Source: Amaurobius ferox (lineage: Eukaryota; Arthropoda; Arachnida; Araneae; Amaurobiidae). Taken from it: a stretch of DNA of 64,000 nt. The stretch is from contig OX578145.1 of assembly GCA_951213105.1 (NCBI GenBank), forward strand, positions 118,899,239 through 118,963,238, in the 5' to 3' direction. The translations under genes were made by a program, and so were the position numbers. Within the stretch, counting starts at the first letter, position 1, and each line of letters starts with the position of its first letter. Of this stretch, positions 1 to 12,419 are shown piece after piece. The notes under the pieces were generated by a model. That model saw only the letters and a list, made by a program, of their open reading frames with translations, was not told where the DNA came from and did no database searches.

Positions 1-1008
1 CAGTCATTTATCGAATCTCCCTCTGCATTAATTATCCATAGTATTTATTCTGGTGTTCATGTGATAAAATCTTCAAAACGTCAGCGTTATCTTGATGTCC
101 TTATAATGCCATCCTTAACTGATCCGACAAGCCCTCAAAATATTGCAAAAACGCCCTGATTTCTCAACCAGAGGTATTCGCCATTTTTTTTTCTCCCTTT
201 TCCAGTGTCGTTAGAGTTCTCGTTTCGAATTCTCCGAATGCAGATTCGAATTGACACTGATTGATGTGAATTTTAAGACTAATCATAGCAGCTCCTTGAA
301 GTTGGGTAATAGAGTTCTAAAATTCCCATTTTACTGATGTGTCTAGAAGATGGATCGAAAAAATGAAATAAAGATTAGTCGCAGTGTGAATTGTGCGGAA
401 TTGAAAAATTTGATGTAGCCAGTGCATGACTTTCACTACATAATGCAATGATTTACTTCTTTCATAACGAAATAATGATGTACGGCACAATATTTTTGGA
501 GTTGAATTGTACATATAAATTGGGTGCTTTTCATGATGGCAGCATGTCATTTCGAAGTACCAAATGAACTTATATTTTGCGCAGATTTAACTTTAGATTT
601 GACAATTAGAAAAATTATTAGCTTTTGCTAAGCAATAGAGTTCACATATTAAACGATTTGGCACATATTGGAAACATATATTTAATGCATTCAAATAATG
701 GCACTGAATTGTGAAAATTATTCAAAGTAATATTTTTCGAGATAAAAATGTTTCTTGCCAAAAATATTTCACTTTTTCTTTTTTCGCTAAAGGGGAGTAG
801 TGTTTTCGTATCAAAACCCTTTTAAACCAATTGAAAAACTATACGTTTTCAAAGGTGCATTCATACTACGAAAAAACACCATTTAACAGTCCCTACCCCT
901 GTTGCCAAATCAAGCTTTTTCTTCGAAACTACCAAAACCAAAATGAAGCCTAATTTTGTACAAATTTTAACTGCTACTCAAAACCGAAAACAACTTAATG
1001 ATGTTTTT
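1..1008. other. Non-coding, no gene recognised
   Basis: No convincing coding sequence is visible on either strand; the short open frames are unrelated to any family I recognise. At about 395-480 there is a diverged piece, in reverse orientation, of the terminal segment of repeat family A (TGATGTAGCCAGTGCATGAC, then ACATAATGCAATGATTTAC). The remainder is AT-rich and featureless. Confidence 0.6.
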
Positions 1009-1953
1009 ACTTTCCTTATATACATAATGTATAAGGAAAGTATTGTGAAGGGGTCGAAAATTCGAATTCGAGTTTTCGACGGGAAAGCACGTTTCAAGCA
1101 TCCCTGATCACGAATCAAACATTTTTGAAGTGATGTCTGTGTGTTTGTGTGTGTGTGTGTGTGAAAGTATGTGTGTGTGTGTGTCAGTTAGTCTGTGGAG
1201 ACGATAACTAACGAACGAATGGACCGATTCGAACAAAATTTGGTACAAAAATCACAATCCGTAAACACTGGAAGCCTATTGTTTTTATACGCAATCGAAT
1301 GTACAGAACCCCCCCCCCCCTAAATTTTCGAATGAAATTTTGAAAAAATCAAAACCGTTAATAAAATTACGCAAATAGACATTTCTTATGTAATATTTCA
1401 TTAGAAAACGATTGACATAAATTTTAGAACGCTAACATTAACCGTTCTTGAGATATTGCACATTTTTCAAAAAAATTATCAAAAAGTTATATAAAATAAA
1501 AAAAATATATTTTCTATTGAGAAACTTGTTCACTTTTCATATGTAATACCATGCGATAAATTTGGTGACATTATTCTCGTGAATCTAGCTCGTTCCATTC
1601 ATGAAAAAAGATACTTTGAGTAATACTTTTGTATTTCAACGCCAATAGTCATTTATCTGTTGTAAGAATAACTTATTTTTCCGTCCATAACGCTTGGCGA
1701 GATTTTGGCGACGAATTTGGCGGAATGTCGCCAACTTGGCGACATTTTAAATAATTGCCAAAATAACAAAAATCTCGCCAAATTGATAAAAATCACGCTA
1801 AATCAATGAAAATGGCGACTAATTGAAGAAAATTCAATATCTTGGAAAGAATATAAGTATCTACTATAAGAATAACATTTTTTTTAACTGTAAAAGTAGT
1901 AAATTCATTACATTATATAAGAAAAGTCATGTGTTGCCCACATCAGATTTTAT
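1009..1953 (+). repeat. Repeat family A, copy A1 (hairpin-ended, Helentron-like)
   Basis: The copy opens with a near-perfect palindrome at 1009-1041 (ACTTTCCTTATATACAT facing ATGTATAAGGAAAGT). A conserved body (TCGAAAATTCGAATTCGAG) and a TG microsatellite (about 1137-1185) follow, then a unique body. It ends in TATAAGAAAAGTCATGTGTT and GCCCACATCAGAT. The terminal TATAAGRAAAGT pairs with the start of the opening palindrome, an asymmetric inverted repeat. There is no coding capacity. The next copy starts directly after its end. Assignment to a non-autonomous Helentron-like (HINE-type) element is inference from structure. Confidence 0.75.
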
Positions 1954-2973
1954 ACATAATGTATAAGGAAAGTATTGTGACGGGGTCGAAAATTCGAATT
2001 CGAGTTTTCGACGGGAGAGCACGTTTCAAGCACCCCTGATCACGAATCAAACATTTTTGAAGTGATGTGTGTGTGTGTGTGTCAGTGAGTCTGTGGAGAC
2101 GATAACTGACGAACGAATGGACCGATTCGAACCAAATTTGGTACAAAAATTACAATCCATGAATACTGGAAGCCTATTGTTTTTAAATGCAATCGAATGT
2201 TCAGAACCCCCTAAATTTTCGAATGAAATTTTGAAAAAATCGTCAAAAAATCAAAACCACTAATAAAGTTACGCAAATAGACATTTCTTATGTAATTTTT
2301 CATTAGAAAACGATTGACATAAAATTTAGAACGTTAACATGAACCGTTCTCGAGATATTGCACATTTTTCAAAAAAATTATCAAAAAGTCATATAAAATA
2401 AATTGTTTTTAAATGCAATCGAATGTTCAGAACCCCCTAAATTTTCGAATGAAATTTTGAAAAAATCGTCAAAAAATCAAAACCACTAATAAAGTTACGC
2501 AAATAGACATTTCTTATGTAATTTTTCATTAGAAAACGATTGACATAAAATTTAGAACGTTAACATGAACCGTTCTCGAGATATTGCACATTTTTCAAAA
2601 AAATTATCAAAAAGTCATATAAAATAAAAAAAAAGATATTTGCTATTGAGAAACATGTTCACTTTTCATATAAAATACCATGCGATATATTGGATGACAT
2701 CATTCTCGTGGATCTAGCTCGTTCAATTCATGAAAAAAGATACTTTGAGTAATACTTTTGTATTTGAACGCCGATAGTCATTTATCTGCTGTAAGAATAA
2801 CTTATTTCTTCGTCCATAACGCATGGCGAGATTTTGGCGACAAGTTTGGCGGAATGTCGCCAACTTGGCGACTTTTTGAAATGTCGCCAAATTAACGAAA
2901 ATGACAACCAATTGTCGAAAATTCAATATCTTGGAAAGAATATTAGTATCTACTATAAGAAAAACCTATTTTT
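1954..2973 (+). repeat. Repeat family A, copy A2, abutting A1
   Basis: Same family and orientation as A1. The left arm of the opening hairpin is missing: the text goes from the A1 terminus (CACATCAGATTTT) straight into ATACATAATGTATAAGG, so A1 and A2 form a head-to-tail dimer. A 226-bp internal block (2176-2401) is directly duplicated at 2402-2627 with no difference I can see. The usual right terminus is missing and copy A3 begins at 2974. Confidence 0.75.
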
Positions 2974-3109
2974 ACTTTCCTTATATACATAATGTATAAG
3001 GAAAGTATTGTGACGGGGTCGAAAATTCGAATTCGAGTTTTCGACGGGAGAGCACGTTTCAAGCATCCCTGATCACGAATCAAGCATTTTTGAAGTGATG
3101 TCTGTGTGT

Positions 3110-3172
<63 letters not shown>

Positions 3173-3179
3173 TGTGAAA

Positions 3180-3216
<37 letters not shown>

Positions 3217-3983
3217 AGTGAGTCTGTGGAGACGATAACTGACGAACGAATGGGCCGATTCGAACGAAATTTGGTACAAAAATCACAATCCGAAAACACT
3301 GGAAGCCTATTGTTTTTATACGCAATCGAATGTTCAGAACCCCCTAAATTTTCGAATGAAATTTTGAAAAATTCGTCAAAAAATCAAAACCGCTAATAAA
3401 GCTACGCAAATAGACATTTCTTATGTAATTTTTCATTAGAAAACGATTGACATAAATTTTAGAACGCTAACATGAACCGTTCTTGAGATATTGCACATTT
3501 TTCAAAAAAATTATCAAAAAGTCATAAAATAAAAAAAATATTTCCTATTGAGAACCATGTTTACTTTTCATGTGTAACACCATGCGATAAATTGGGTGAC
3601 ATCATTCTCGTGGATCTAGCTCGTTCCAGTCATGAAAAAAGATACTTTGAGTAATATTTTTGTATTTGAACGCCAATAGTTATTTATCTGCTGTAAGAAT
3701 AACTTATTTCTTCGTCCATAATGCTTGGCGAGATTTTGGCGACGAATTTGGCGAGATGTCGCCAACTTGGCAACTTTTTTAATTGTTGCCAAATTAACAA
3801 AAATCTCGCCAAATGGATAAAAATGATGCTAAATCAATCAAAATTACAACTAATTGAAGAAAATTCAATATCTTGGAAAGAATATAAGTATCTACTATAA
3901 GAATAACATTTTTTTAACTGTAAAAATAGTAAATTCATTGCATTATATAAGGAAAGTCATGTGTTGCCCACATCAGATTTTTT
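2974..3983 (+). repeat. Repeat family A, copy A3, with long TG microsatellite
   Basis: The complete opening palindrome begins at 2974. A TG tract interrupted by TA and GAAAG lies at about 3103-3214; the His-Thr-rich open frames on the minus strand here are translations of that tract. The copy ends CATGTGTTGCCCACATCAGAT near 3980. It is the third member of a head-to-tail series with A1 and A2. Confidence 0.75.
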
Positions 3984-4052
3984 TTTACTGTAAAAGTAGT
4001 AAATTCATTACATTATATAAGGAAAGTCATGTGTTGCCCACATCAGATTATT
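3918..4052 (+). repeat. Duplicated 70-bp terminus of family A
   Basis: The last 70 bases of A3, from CTGTAAAAATAGTAAATTC to CACATCAGAT, occur twice in tandem (starts at 3918 and 3988). Only the terminus is duplicated, which fits a short extra round at the element end or unequal exchange. Confidence 0.75.
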
Positions 4053-4449
4053 TTTAAATGTTGTCCTATGTCGTGCATCCACATTTTGCTCTATGAAATT
4101 TTTTAACTGTTTTATCTTCAAAACTTCTTGATTGACTGATCAAATTTTATGCAACAGGAGTAAGCTTTAACAAGATTACGAAAATTCATTCCACGATTTA
4201 TTTAAAGTTTGGTTCATATCGAGCGCTGCCATGCACAAGATGCTCAATGGAATTTTGCATTTTAATGTAATATTTCTAAAACTTCTCAACTAAATGATAC
4301 CAAATGTGTATAGTAATAGTCTATTTACATAGTTTGATTGTCTTAGTAGTATTTTTTCATAAACGTCTCGTAGCTCTTTTTTTTGGAGGAAGGGGGAGGC
4401 AAGATTATGTGCATAGAACACAATTATGTACTGTATTTATTCACTTTTT
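4053..4449. other. Non-coding spacer between family A copies
   Basis: AT-rich sequence with no open frame of note. The text ATCTTCAAAACTTCTTGATT resembles the style of the hairpin-repeat bodies but is not clearly homologous to A or B. Confidence 0.5.
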
Positions 4450-5433
4450 ACTTTCCTTATATACATAATGTATAAGGAAAGTATTGTGACGGGTCGGAAA
4501 TTCGAATTCGAGTTTTCGACGGGAGAGCACGTTTCAAGCATCCCTGGTCACGAATCAAACATGTTTAAAGTGATATCTGTGTATGTGTGTGAAAGTATGT
4601 GTGTGTGTGTGTGAAAGTATGTGTGTGTGTGTGTGTGAAAGTATGTGTGTGTGTGTGTGTGTGTGTCAGTGAGTCTGTGGAGACGATAACTGACGAACGA
4701 ATGGACCGATTCGAACAAAATTTGGTACAAAAATTACAATCTGTAAACATTGGAAGCCTATTGTTTTTATAAGTAAACGAATGTTCAGAACCCCCCTGAA
4801 TTTTCGAGTGAAATTTTGAAAAAATCGTCAAAAAAACAAATCCTCTAATAAAGTTACGCAAATAGACATTTCTTATGTAAATTTTCATTAGAAAACGATT
4901 GACATAAATTTTAGAACGCTAACATGAACCGTTTTCGAGATATTGCACATTTTTCAAAAAAATTATCAAAAAATCATATAAAATAAAAAAAAATATTTCC
5001 TATTGGGAAACATGTTCACTTTTCATATGTAATAACATGCGATAAATTTGGTGACATCATTCTCATGGATCTAGCTCGTTCCATTCATGAGAAAAGGTAC
5101 TTTGAGTAATACTTTAGTATTTGAAAGCCAATAGTCATTTTTATGCAGTAAGAATAACTTATTTTTTCGTTCATAACGCTTGGCGAGATTTCGGCGACGA
5201 ATTTGACGAAATGTCGTCAACTTGGCGACTTTTTAAATGTTGCTAGATTAACGAAAAACTCGTCAAATGGATAAAAATGACGCCAAATCAATGAAAATGA
5301 CGACTAATTGAAGGAAATTCAATATCTTGGAAAGAATATAAGTATTTACTATAAGAATAACATTTTTTTAACTGTAAAAGTAGTAAATTCATTGCATTAT
5401 ATAAGGAAAATCATGTGTTGCCCACATCAGATT
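4450..5433 (+). repeat. Repeat family A, copy A4
   Basis: The opening palindrome starts at 4450. Three TG runs separated by GAAAGTATG lie at 4576-4670, and the copy ends TATAAGGAAAATCATGTGTT plus GCCCACATCAGAT at about 5432. It is followed at about 5498-5530 by a second, diverged terminus (GGGAAAGTCATGTACTGACC, ACATCAGAT), a remnant of another copy. Confidence 0.75.
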
Positions 5434-5689
5434 TTTAATATTCTTTTTCGAAGATTTGGATTTCCGCATTGTTTGATCGCGATTCTGACCCTTAGCATTA
5501 TGTAGGGAAAGTCATGTACTGACCACATCAGATTTTTTTTAATTCAGTACAATTCAGACTGCAACTAATCTTTATTTCAGTTTTTCGATTTTACCTTCTT
5601 TGTCCGATTCAGACCAAATTATTAAACATTTTAAAATAAATTGATATGAGTTGTTCAATAATAGACATAGAGTAAGTAACACGGCTGTC

Positions 5690-5830
5690 AAATTTATAAG
5701 TAACTGCAACTTACAGTAACTGACTAAAGTAACTGTACTATACTTAATCAGTCACTAACTAAAGTAACTGTACTATACTTTAGTCAGTCACTAACTAAAA
5801 TAACTGTAACTTAGAGTAATTGACTGTCAA
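5690..5830. repeat. Degenerate short tandem repeat (AACTGTACTATACTT unit)
   Basis: The phrase AGTCACTAACTAAAGTAACTGTACTATACTT recurs about three times with drift. No coding or structural role is evident. The surrounding interval 5536-6600 shows no gene. Confidence 0.6.
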
Positions 5831-6639
5831 TTGAACAACTGACAGACAGTAACACCACTGTCAGTTCTTCAATAATGGACTTAAGAGTAGTAACACGACT
5901 ATATGTGCAAATAGCTAATTTGAAACCAGCATTTGGGTCCTTGCAAACTTCAAAATGCTGTACGGAAATCACGGGAACAGCAATGTACAACATATCCACC
6001 TATTTTATAATAATTTATCAGCTTTACCCAATATGCAAATAGCATTTATTCACTTATGATTCTTTTATTTATAAATTTTATATGTAATTCTTTCAATAGA
6101 AGACAGTTACATTTTCCAGTATACAGGTCAAAGTACACACGCTTATTTACTTTTAATATTTTTTATTGCTCAATTTAAGGTATATTACTTTAAACAGTTC
6201 ACATTTTTATATTTTTATGGGCATGGTCATTGCACATCGCAAATGCAAAAAATACGAAAGTACAATTTCATAAAAAGTACTCTTTGTACAAATGTTCGTT
6301 AAATCCGAAAATTATTGTACAGAAAACTTTTCATAAGAAAATCTCGGCGTGCTATTATCGTTCACGTATATGTAATACTCATAGGCAAATGGAAACGAAA
6401 TGTATAAGCGTATAATATTTATCTTCCTTTAAATGAAGTAAAAAATAATTCCCTATCTTGGGATTCTGGTATTAAGAAATTCTTAATATCAGGAAAATCA
6501 AATCGAACTTAATACCAGAAAATTCAATCTTCAAAATCCCGGAATTATAAAAGAAAACGTCCGGGATTGCAATTCCTGATCATTAGGCAATCTACAGCTT
6601 TGAAATTTGCTTTTTTTTCTTGCACCTTGTTTTGTTGCC

Positions 6640-7110
6640 CGTTATTCAAAACAATATTTACATTCTCTATGGGCGCAATCACTTTTATTCGATCAGACAC
6701 GGTCCTTTGCTGTAGCTGGACCTAACGTGCTTACTCATGGATCTTTCATTACAAAGTTATTAGGGTGTTTAAGGACTTTTAGGAACCTTATTAGATTTTC
6801 CTGTTGATTTTCTAACGCCCTCTAAGCATTTTCATTCCGAGTCGCTGTCTTTTTTGGTTCTTCAACGCATGTCCCTTGACGACTCATCTCCGGATTTTAC
6901 CGCCCTGTGTGTGTGCGTAATGGAATATCCGAATATGACATTGACAAATCGGCTCGTCCCCACAAAGGCCTCGTTGTCTCAATCCGGAAAGAACGTGTCA
7001 GTGATGCCATAGGATTTGTCTGGAACGACCATGCGCCTCAAACTGATAACGGACTGATGAGCTTTCGTTTAAGTTCTCCTACAAATGAAACATTGACTCT
7101 CCTTTACTAA
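6640..7110 (+). pseudogene. Possible decayed LINE 3' coding fragment
   Basis: A 66-codon frame reads through RSFAVAGPNV at about 6700-6730. That phrase resembles the R-S-F-x-V-x-x-P motif near the C-terminus of many non-LTR retrotransposon polyproteins. The frame closes at 6807 and what follows is not recognisable. The call rests on one short motif. Confidence 0.25.
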
Positions 7111-7328
7111 AAGCTGATATTTTTGTAGATCATGTTACTGTTGTTGTTGTTGATTCCTCCTGGTCTAGCCAACCAAACCACGTCCAATAATCTCCTCGTC
7201 TCCATAACTCTCAAAGGATTTCGCAGCAGATAAGGCTCCTCCAGATGAGCACAAGGAAGCAAGTGATCAAGAGAGACCTGGGTATACCCGCAATTGGGAC
7301 AGATAGGAATTTTTTTTTTTTTGTGCAT
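7107..7328 (-). pseudogene. LINE C-terminal cysteine/histidine fragment
   Basis: On the minus strand 73 codons include CPNCGYTQVSLDHLLPCAHL followed by PLRVME and DVVWLA. A C-x2-C-x8-H-x4-C arrangement near the end of the polyprotein is a common feature of arthropod non-LTR retrotransposons downstream of the RNase H or reverse transcriptase region. The fragment has no upstream reverse transcriptase and ends in an Asn-rich (GTT)n translation. It is an old 5'-truncated copy. Confidence 0.5.
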
Positions 7329-7787
7329 TGAGCAATCTCAGAGTTTTGATATTGCCACTGCGCAGTCTCAACAATGCAGTTTATGACTTTCTTTCATTCA
7401 CGAAATCCATGGCAAAACCTGGATTATTTCTCGCATACGAATCATGAATAGGGGGCGGGGCTTCATGCTGCATTATTACCAGTTTTAGACCTACTGAAAA
7501 TCTCCCAAGACGCTAGTACCTCATTTGACTCCAAGGTGTTCGAAGAGCCTTCTGTGGGCAATTTGTCTGCTATGTTTTAAAAGCAACGTGAGACTGAAAC
7601 CAATAAAAGGGAATACCAATATATGCTGGCATGTATTTTAGTTTAAGGATTTCAATTTTCGCATTGTTTCTAACAGTCGAGAAATTTCTCAAGTGTTGAA
7701 TTGATCTGCGACTGTCAATCAAGAACCAAATATTACCATTTAAGTTTGGAAAGAAGAGCTAAGGTAGATCATATTACTAGTGCAATT

Positions 7788-7841
7788 TAATATCGCGCTC
7801 CTAGGGTATATATATATATACGTGGACGTATATATATATAC

Positions 7842-7909
<68 letters not shown>

Positions 7910-8175
7910 GAGGACGTGCTGCAGGTAAACAAGGTACGTTGCGCCATTGAGGCTTTCGGGCAGACGGTTCCAACAGATTATCTCCGAGAGTCCCTGCCCA
8001 GATGTTAACACTGAACTTTTGAGGGGACAGTGGTGTAGGGACGACGTCTATTTTTGCGATTTTGCCGACTAAACGTGGTTTGCGATACCATGTTCTATGG
8101 CACTTTTTGTTCCTCTTGATGTCTAATATCACCCCTCTGAGTTTGTCGACACTTCAAGGCAACACCCTGTATATA
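7788..8175 (-). pseudogene. Fragment of Tc1/mariner-superfamily transposase with inserted TA repeat
   Basis: On the minus strand, frames give [17 protein letters not shown] and, after a one-frame slip, [18 protein letters not shown]. This is the middle of the same transposase type fossilised at 15-17 kb, which reads FSVNIYMV at the matching place. A terminus-like ACAGGGTGTTGCC lies at about 8160-8172 on the minus strand, close to internal coding sequence, so this is a deletion derivative. A TA tract of about 100 bp interrupts the coding text at about 7806-7905. Confidence 0.6.
7806..7905. repeat. (TA)n microsatellite
   Basis: Long TA dinucleotide tract with a few CG interruptions (ACGTGGACG, ACGTATATA), flanked by transposase remnant sequence. 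The Tyr-Ile-rich open frames here are translations of the tract. Confidence 0.9.
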
Positions 8176-8544
8176 TATACATACATACAGACCGGTTTGG
8201 TGTTTATGTTCTCGTCATTAGGAACGGATGACCGCTCAACTCGCTTTAGAAGAGTTTGGAGCAGCTATACAGATAGACAGGTACCATTGGAACAAGAACA
8301 CTTAAAAAATATATTCATAAAACATACAATTTAACAAATAATCCATTTTTATGAGAAATAAAATTTTTTTAACAATTACACCCAACATATAAGTCGGAAA
8401 ATCGAACAACAATTTGCAGTAAAGCATTAATATTTTTTAAAAAAAACAGCATACAGCAAAAATAATATATTCAACAAAAGCACACTAAGAAATTAGTGAC
8501 AATTTCCAAAAGTTTTGAAACAACATCATTCTACAAGGAAACAT

Positions 8545-8815
8545 ATTTATTTATTTATTAACCAGGCCGTTCAGCTCACCTAAGAGGTGTAAAGCAATTG
8601 CAAGGGACGACCGGGAAAAACACAGAAAAACAACACGTAGACAATATACATAAGCATACAATACGTTAATGAATGCAAAAATGATACAAATAAATGAAAT
8701 GAAACAAAAATGCAGAAAAATAACTTTGTATGAAAGGTTTGAAACAGTTGAAAGGAATGAAAAAAAAAATTAGAAAGGAAAGAGAAAACAAAACTATACA
8801 AAAAGTTTACTAGTA
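8545..8815 (-). repeat. LINE-like 3' end with shared tail hairpin
   Basis: Read on the minus strand this is a T-rich 3'-UTR-like stretch, then CCCGGTCGTCC, about 20 bases including GCTTTACACCTCTTAGGTGA, then GCTGAACGGCCTGG and an (AATA)n tail at 8546-8566. CCGGTCGTCC and GGACGG-type arms can pair. A second copy of the whole arrangement is at 22.2 kb, and the tail alone matches the 3' end of the SINE in this window. The tail with A-rich repeats points to a retroposon made by target-primed reverse transcription. Confidence 0.6.
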
Positions 8816-11800
8816 CAGAAAACCCATGTTTTATTTATTAAAAGATGATTAAAGGTACATGCAACTCATAAACTAAATCAGTTAATACTATCACAAATAT
8901 TTTTGCAATAAGAATAAAGATTTTAATTCTGCTGCTAGATCAACTATTGGGGAAAAAATTATATCTAGAGGGATGAGTTCGAGGGGAGATATATTCATTT
9001 AGATCATTTTGTTAAAGATCAATTAATGAATTTTTCAAATAAATTTTAAGCATGAGTACGGGAAAGGAATTTTAACAGATGTAATCTATTCATTACCCAG
9101 GCCAAACCATCATTAATTACTAAAAATAAACAATAATTATGTTACAGTTTAAAGTAAAATACAAATTTAATAAAAATCACCAACATATAACTAATGATCT
9201 CAACAAGCCCTTTAAATAAACGACAGGAGTAACCCCAAAAACGACTAACGATAAACATCTTGTGGATGTGGATAAAGATAGCGAGGAAAGCGGGTGTATT
9301 CAAGATACCCTTAATTCTTTCAGTACTGTCTGAAAGTGGCATTTTTAGATCTTAAATGTGCCCGTGTGCTGACTGGCTATCTGTTTGCGTAGTCGCAATT
9401 TTATCAGTGCCTGGGAAGCTGTGTGCTAAAGAATTTTGACCATTACTAAGTTCTAAATCAAAATAGTCCATCTAGAGAGTAGATACCTTCTCCGTACTTT
9501 CCAGGTGGTCAAATGGTTGACTCATCGTGCATGTATTCTCTTCGTGGGAAAATAATTTCTGTAAGAAAGCTTATTTTTGTGTCTTGTTATAAACTAAACA
9601 AAAATGTTTGAACTTTTGAAGATATGTCTAAAATGTGACACGTTTTATGATAGGTAATAACCTTGACGAAGGTTGAATAACTCATTTGGTAGAACAATTT
9701 TTTCTGTAGATCGAGATATTGTAAGTTCAGGTCCTGCTATTGGCGAAACATTAGATCGATTTTCACTTTCTCCCTGCTCAAAAGTTTATTTATAATGGTG
9801 GATAAAAAGTTTAAATGACGATGTGTTTTTGGTGAGAACAGGACCTCTATAGGGATGACAAATACCACTCGAGTAAGAAGGCCCGGCCGCCAATTTTCTT
9901 TTATTTGTGAAGGAAAAGAAGACATTAAAAATTCATAAAGAGGGGAAAATAAAATATGGAGGGAGCGTTATAAATGCTTGTAGAGGGACCCACAATTTGT
10001 ATGAGTGGCCCTGGTGAAACACAAATCGTGCTTTGATTGAGACTGTGCAGAGGCTTTGGTCTAAAATTGGAAAGACAATGGGATGCTGTCACGGCTGGGT
10101 TTGTAAAACTTTACAGATTGAAAAATAATATTTCAGATTGTAAGTTCTCTTTGATCGAAGCATTGTTTCACAAATCGTTCCAGAGCACGAGCGAATCAAG
10201 GTGGTCATTCCTTTGTTTCTGCTTTTACCTAAATTTTCCCGTTCGTGTACCAGGGTATTTTTCAGAGTTTCACACGTTCATGCAATGACACCGAAAATAA
10301 TTGAGCGCCACCCCGATCCCTTCTTGTACAGGAATGGCTTCGGAAATTGCTGCCATCCAAAATGACACGAGAAGAACCAGGTGTTGCGAAACAAATTGCT
10401 TTTGAATAAATACCCGGAAGTGAACGGCAACTGATGGCAACAAAAAATATTTTGGTATGCTGCCAAATGGACTCCTCTTCGTGATAAGCGAGTAATTTTC
10501 GGTCGGTATGTGTGAAGTGTCTGTCAGTCCGGTAAATTTGCTAAGTACCCTCCTTCCTAGAAGAACCTAAATTGAGTTGCTCTCTGCCCTTGCAATTGGT
10601 GTATAGGTATAATTTAAATGTTATTTCTGCAGCAGTAAATTCTAGCCTAAGTCCTGGGACGGAATTACCATACCACAAACACCACAATGCGGGGGTTAAG
10701 GAAAAATATAATATAAAGTTGAAAATACATGAGCTATAAAAAAAATTTTCATAAATATTTATTGTAGAAAGCTTGATGTTGTAGATTGGACTGTCTTTCT
10801 CAGAAGGCTTTTAGAGATTTCGAATTTAGCCCCCACCCCCACCCCCACAAAGAAAAAGTAAAATATTATTTATTCATAACTATATTATTATCAAAGTGGC
10901 TGTGATGTCGACATAAAGGAGGCCCTCTGAAAATATATTTTGTTTTCTTTCAAATCCTAACCCCGCACACTTTAGAATATCGTTGGAAATAAAAATATAA
11001 AAATTTTGAAATATTAATAGGATGGGAGAGTCATTTCAAGTTAGCTGATTGAGTGATTTCAAGATAGTTGATTGATAAGTTTTAATTTCCTTCAAAGTAT
11101 ACTCCATCAACAGTGAAACTCGTCAATATACAAGTCAACTGTAAATGCCATATATGTACTGTATACCAAGAACTTATGTATAAATGAAAAGATATAGGAG
11201 AAATGGGGCGCTTTTTTATTTATTCTGTAATGGATGTTATTGATTGATAGTAAAAGGATAAAGAGGTTCAGGTTCACTATCAAAACTGTCCTTTAATATT
11301 AAAATATAAAAGTAATTTTTTGAATACACTGTGAACAATAAGTTACCTCAAAACGACTCACGGAATTAGTATTCCCACAAAGTTCTGCTGAAAATTCTAT
11401 TGTTAAGGATATAAAGGCATTTTAACAAATTATTCCAGTGACCACAGCGTTGTGGAATTTGACCTTGGGTCTTGCTAATATTTTGCAGATCAAACTTCAG
11501 TTTTGTATTGAAATCTATTTTCTCCATTCTAATCTGAGGTGTCAAAAGAAATATCGGACCTGTATAGAAATTCCCTCTTGATCTAGATCACGTCCCCCTA
11601 TTATCTCAGAGTTTGTTCATTCCCTGAAGTCCCTCCAATTCATTTCTCGATGGGTGGAAGGCATTTGAGTGATTCACTCTCTTCTTTACCATATTTGGAT
11701 AAGTTTTCATTCTTCTGTCTAATCTTGTGTATAGTAAGTATACTGAAGGACGAAGGTGCAATGCCTACTGCCTTGACGATGTGTGCGATCCACATAAATC

Positions 11801-12144
11801 TGCCAACGTGTATCTGATCTTCTTTTTGTAATTGATGTTAGTTATGCTTATGTGCAGGGAAGTGCATTTGGGAATATAGATCAAATGACTGTATATTCTA
11901 CTCCGAAAAAGCTAATGTTAAAATACTCGCTAAGTACTTCTATTGGGCTGCTGATCTTATGGACCACACCTCACAAATATTACAATTTGTTAAAAAGGCA
12001 GATGTTTGGCTGAAAATGGAGTTGATTTAGAAACGAGGCGCAGTGCCGCCTTAACCTTTGCCTTACCGGTGTCCCTAGGCAAAGATAAATCTTAGGCCAC
12101 TATCTTCTCACAAAACTTTTATAATGAGAAAGGGAAGAAGGGTG
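8816..12144. other. Non-coding interval, nothing recognised
   Basis: More than 3 kb with no gene, no exon that can be joined to tensin, and no repeat that recurs elsewhere in the window. Open frames of 62-83 codons (for example at 10037-10288) match nothing I recognise. Short C-rich and A-rich runs occur near 10835. Confidence 0.55.
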
Positions 12145-12148
12145 TTAA

Positions 12149-12360
12149 CCTTTTGCTTACAGGTGGGACAGCTTCAATCCCAAACGAAGAACCTCTCAAA
12201 AAGACAGGTATTTGATATACCCTATCCCAAACAGTTCGATCCCCCTTTGCAGGCATTGGCGTCACATGGACGCCAATTCAAATGGTCCAATTTACATGAA
12301 CGCCAATTCAAATGGTCCAATTCACATGGACGCCAATTCATGGCACACCAATTCAAAAGG
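12149..12360. mobile_element. piggyBac-type MITE, copy 1, with 30-bp internal repeats
   Basis: The element is bounded by TTAA on both sides (12145-12148 and 12361-12364). It begins CCTTTTGCTTACAGGTGGGA and ends CAAAAGG. The left 120 bp is the same sequence found at 35.56 and 38.46 kb. The right side holds a 30-bp unit (CGCCAATTCAAATGGTCCAA plus 10) starting at 12271, 12301 and 12331. TTAA duplication with CC-starting ends is the pattern of piggyBac-superfamily elements. It has no coding capacity of its own. Confidence 0.7.
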
Positions 12361-12419
12361 TTAAACACGGAAGATAGGCCTTCGAGCTTCGCGAGACCTC
12401 AGCATTTTTGCCTATTTTG

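Noticed and set aside
2943..3299. Long His-Thr-rich open frames (THTHTH) on the minus strand, here and at 4548-4888
   Set aside because: They are translations of TG/CA microsatellites within family A and have no independent support.
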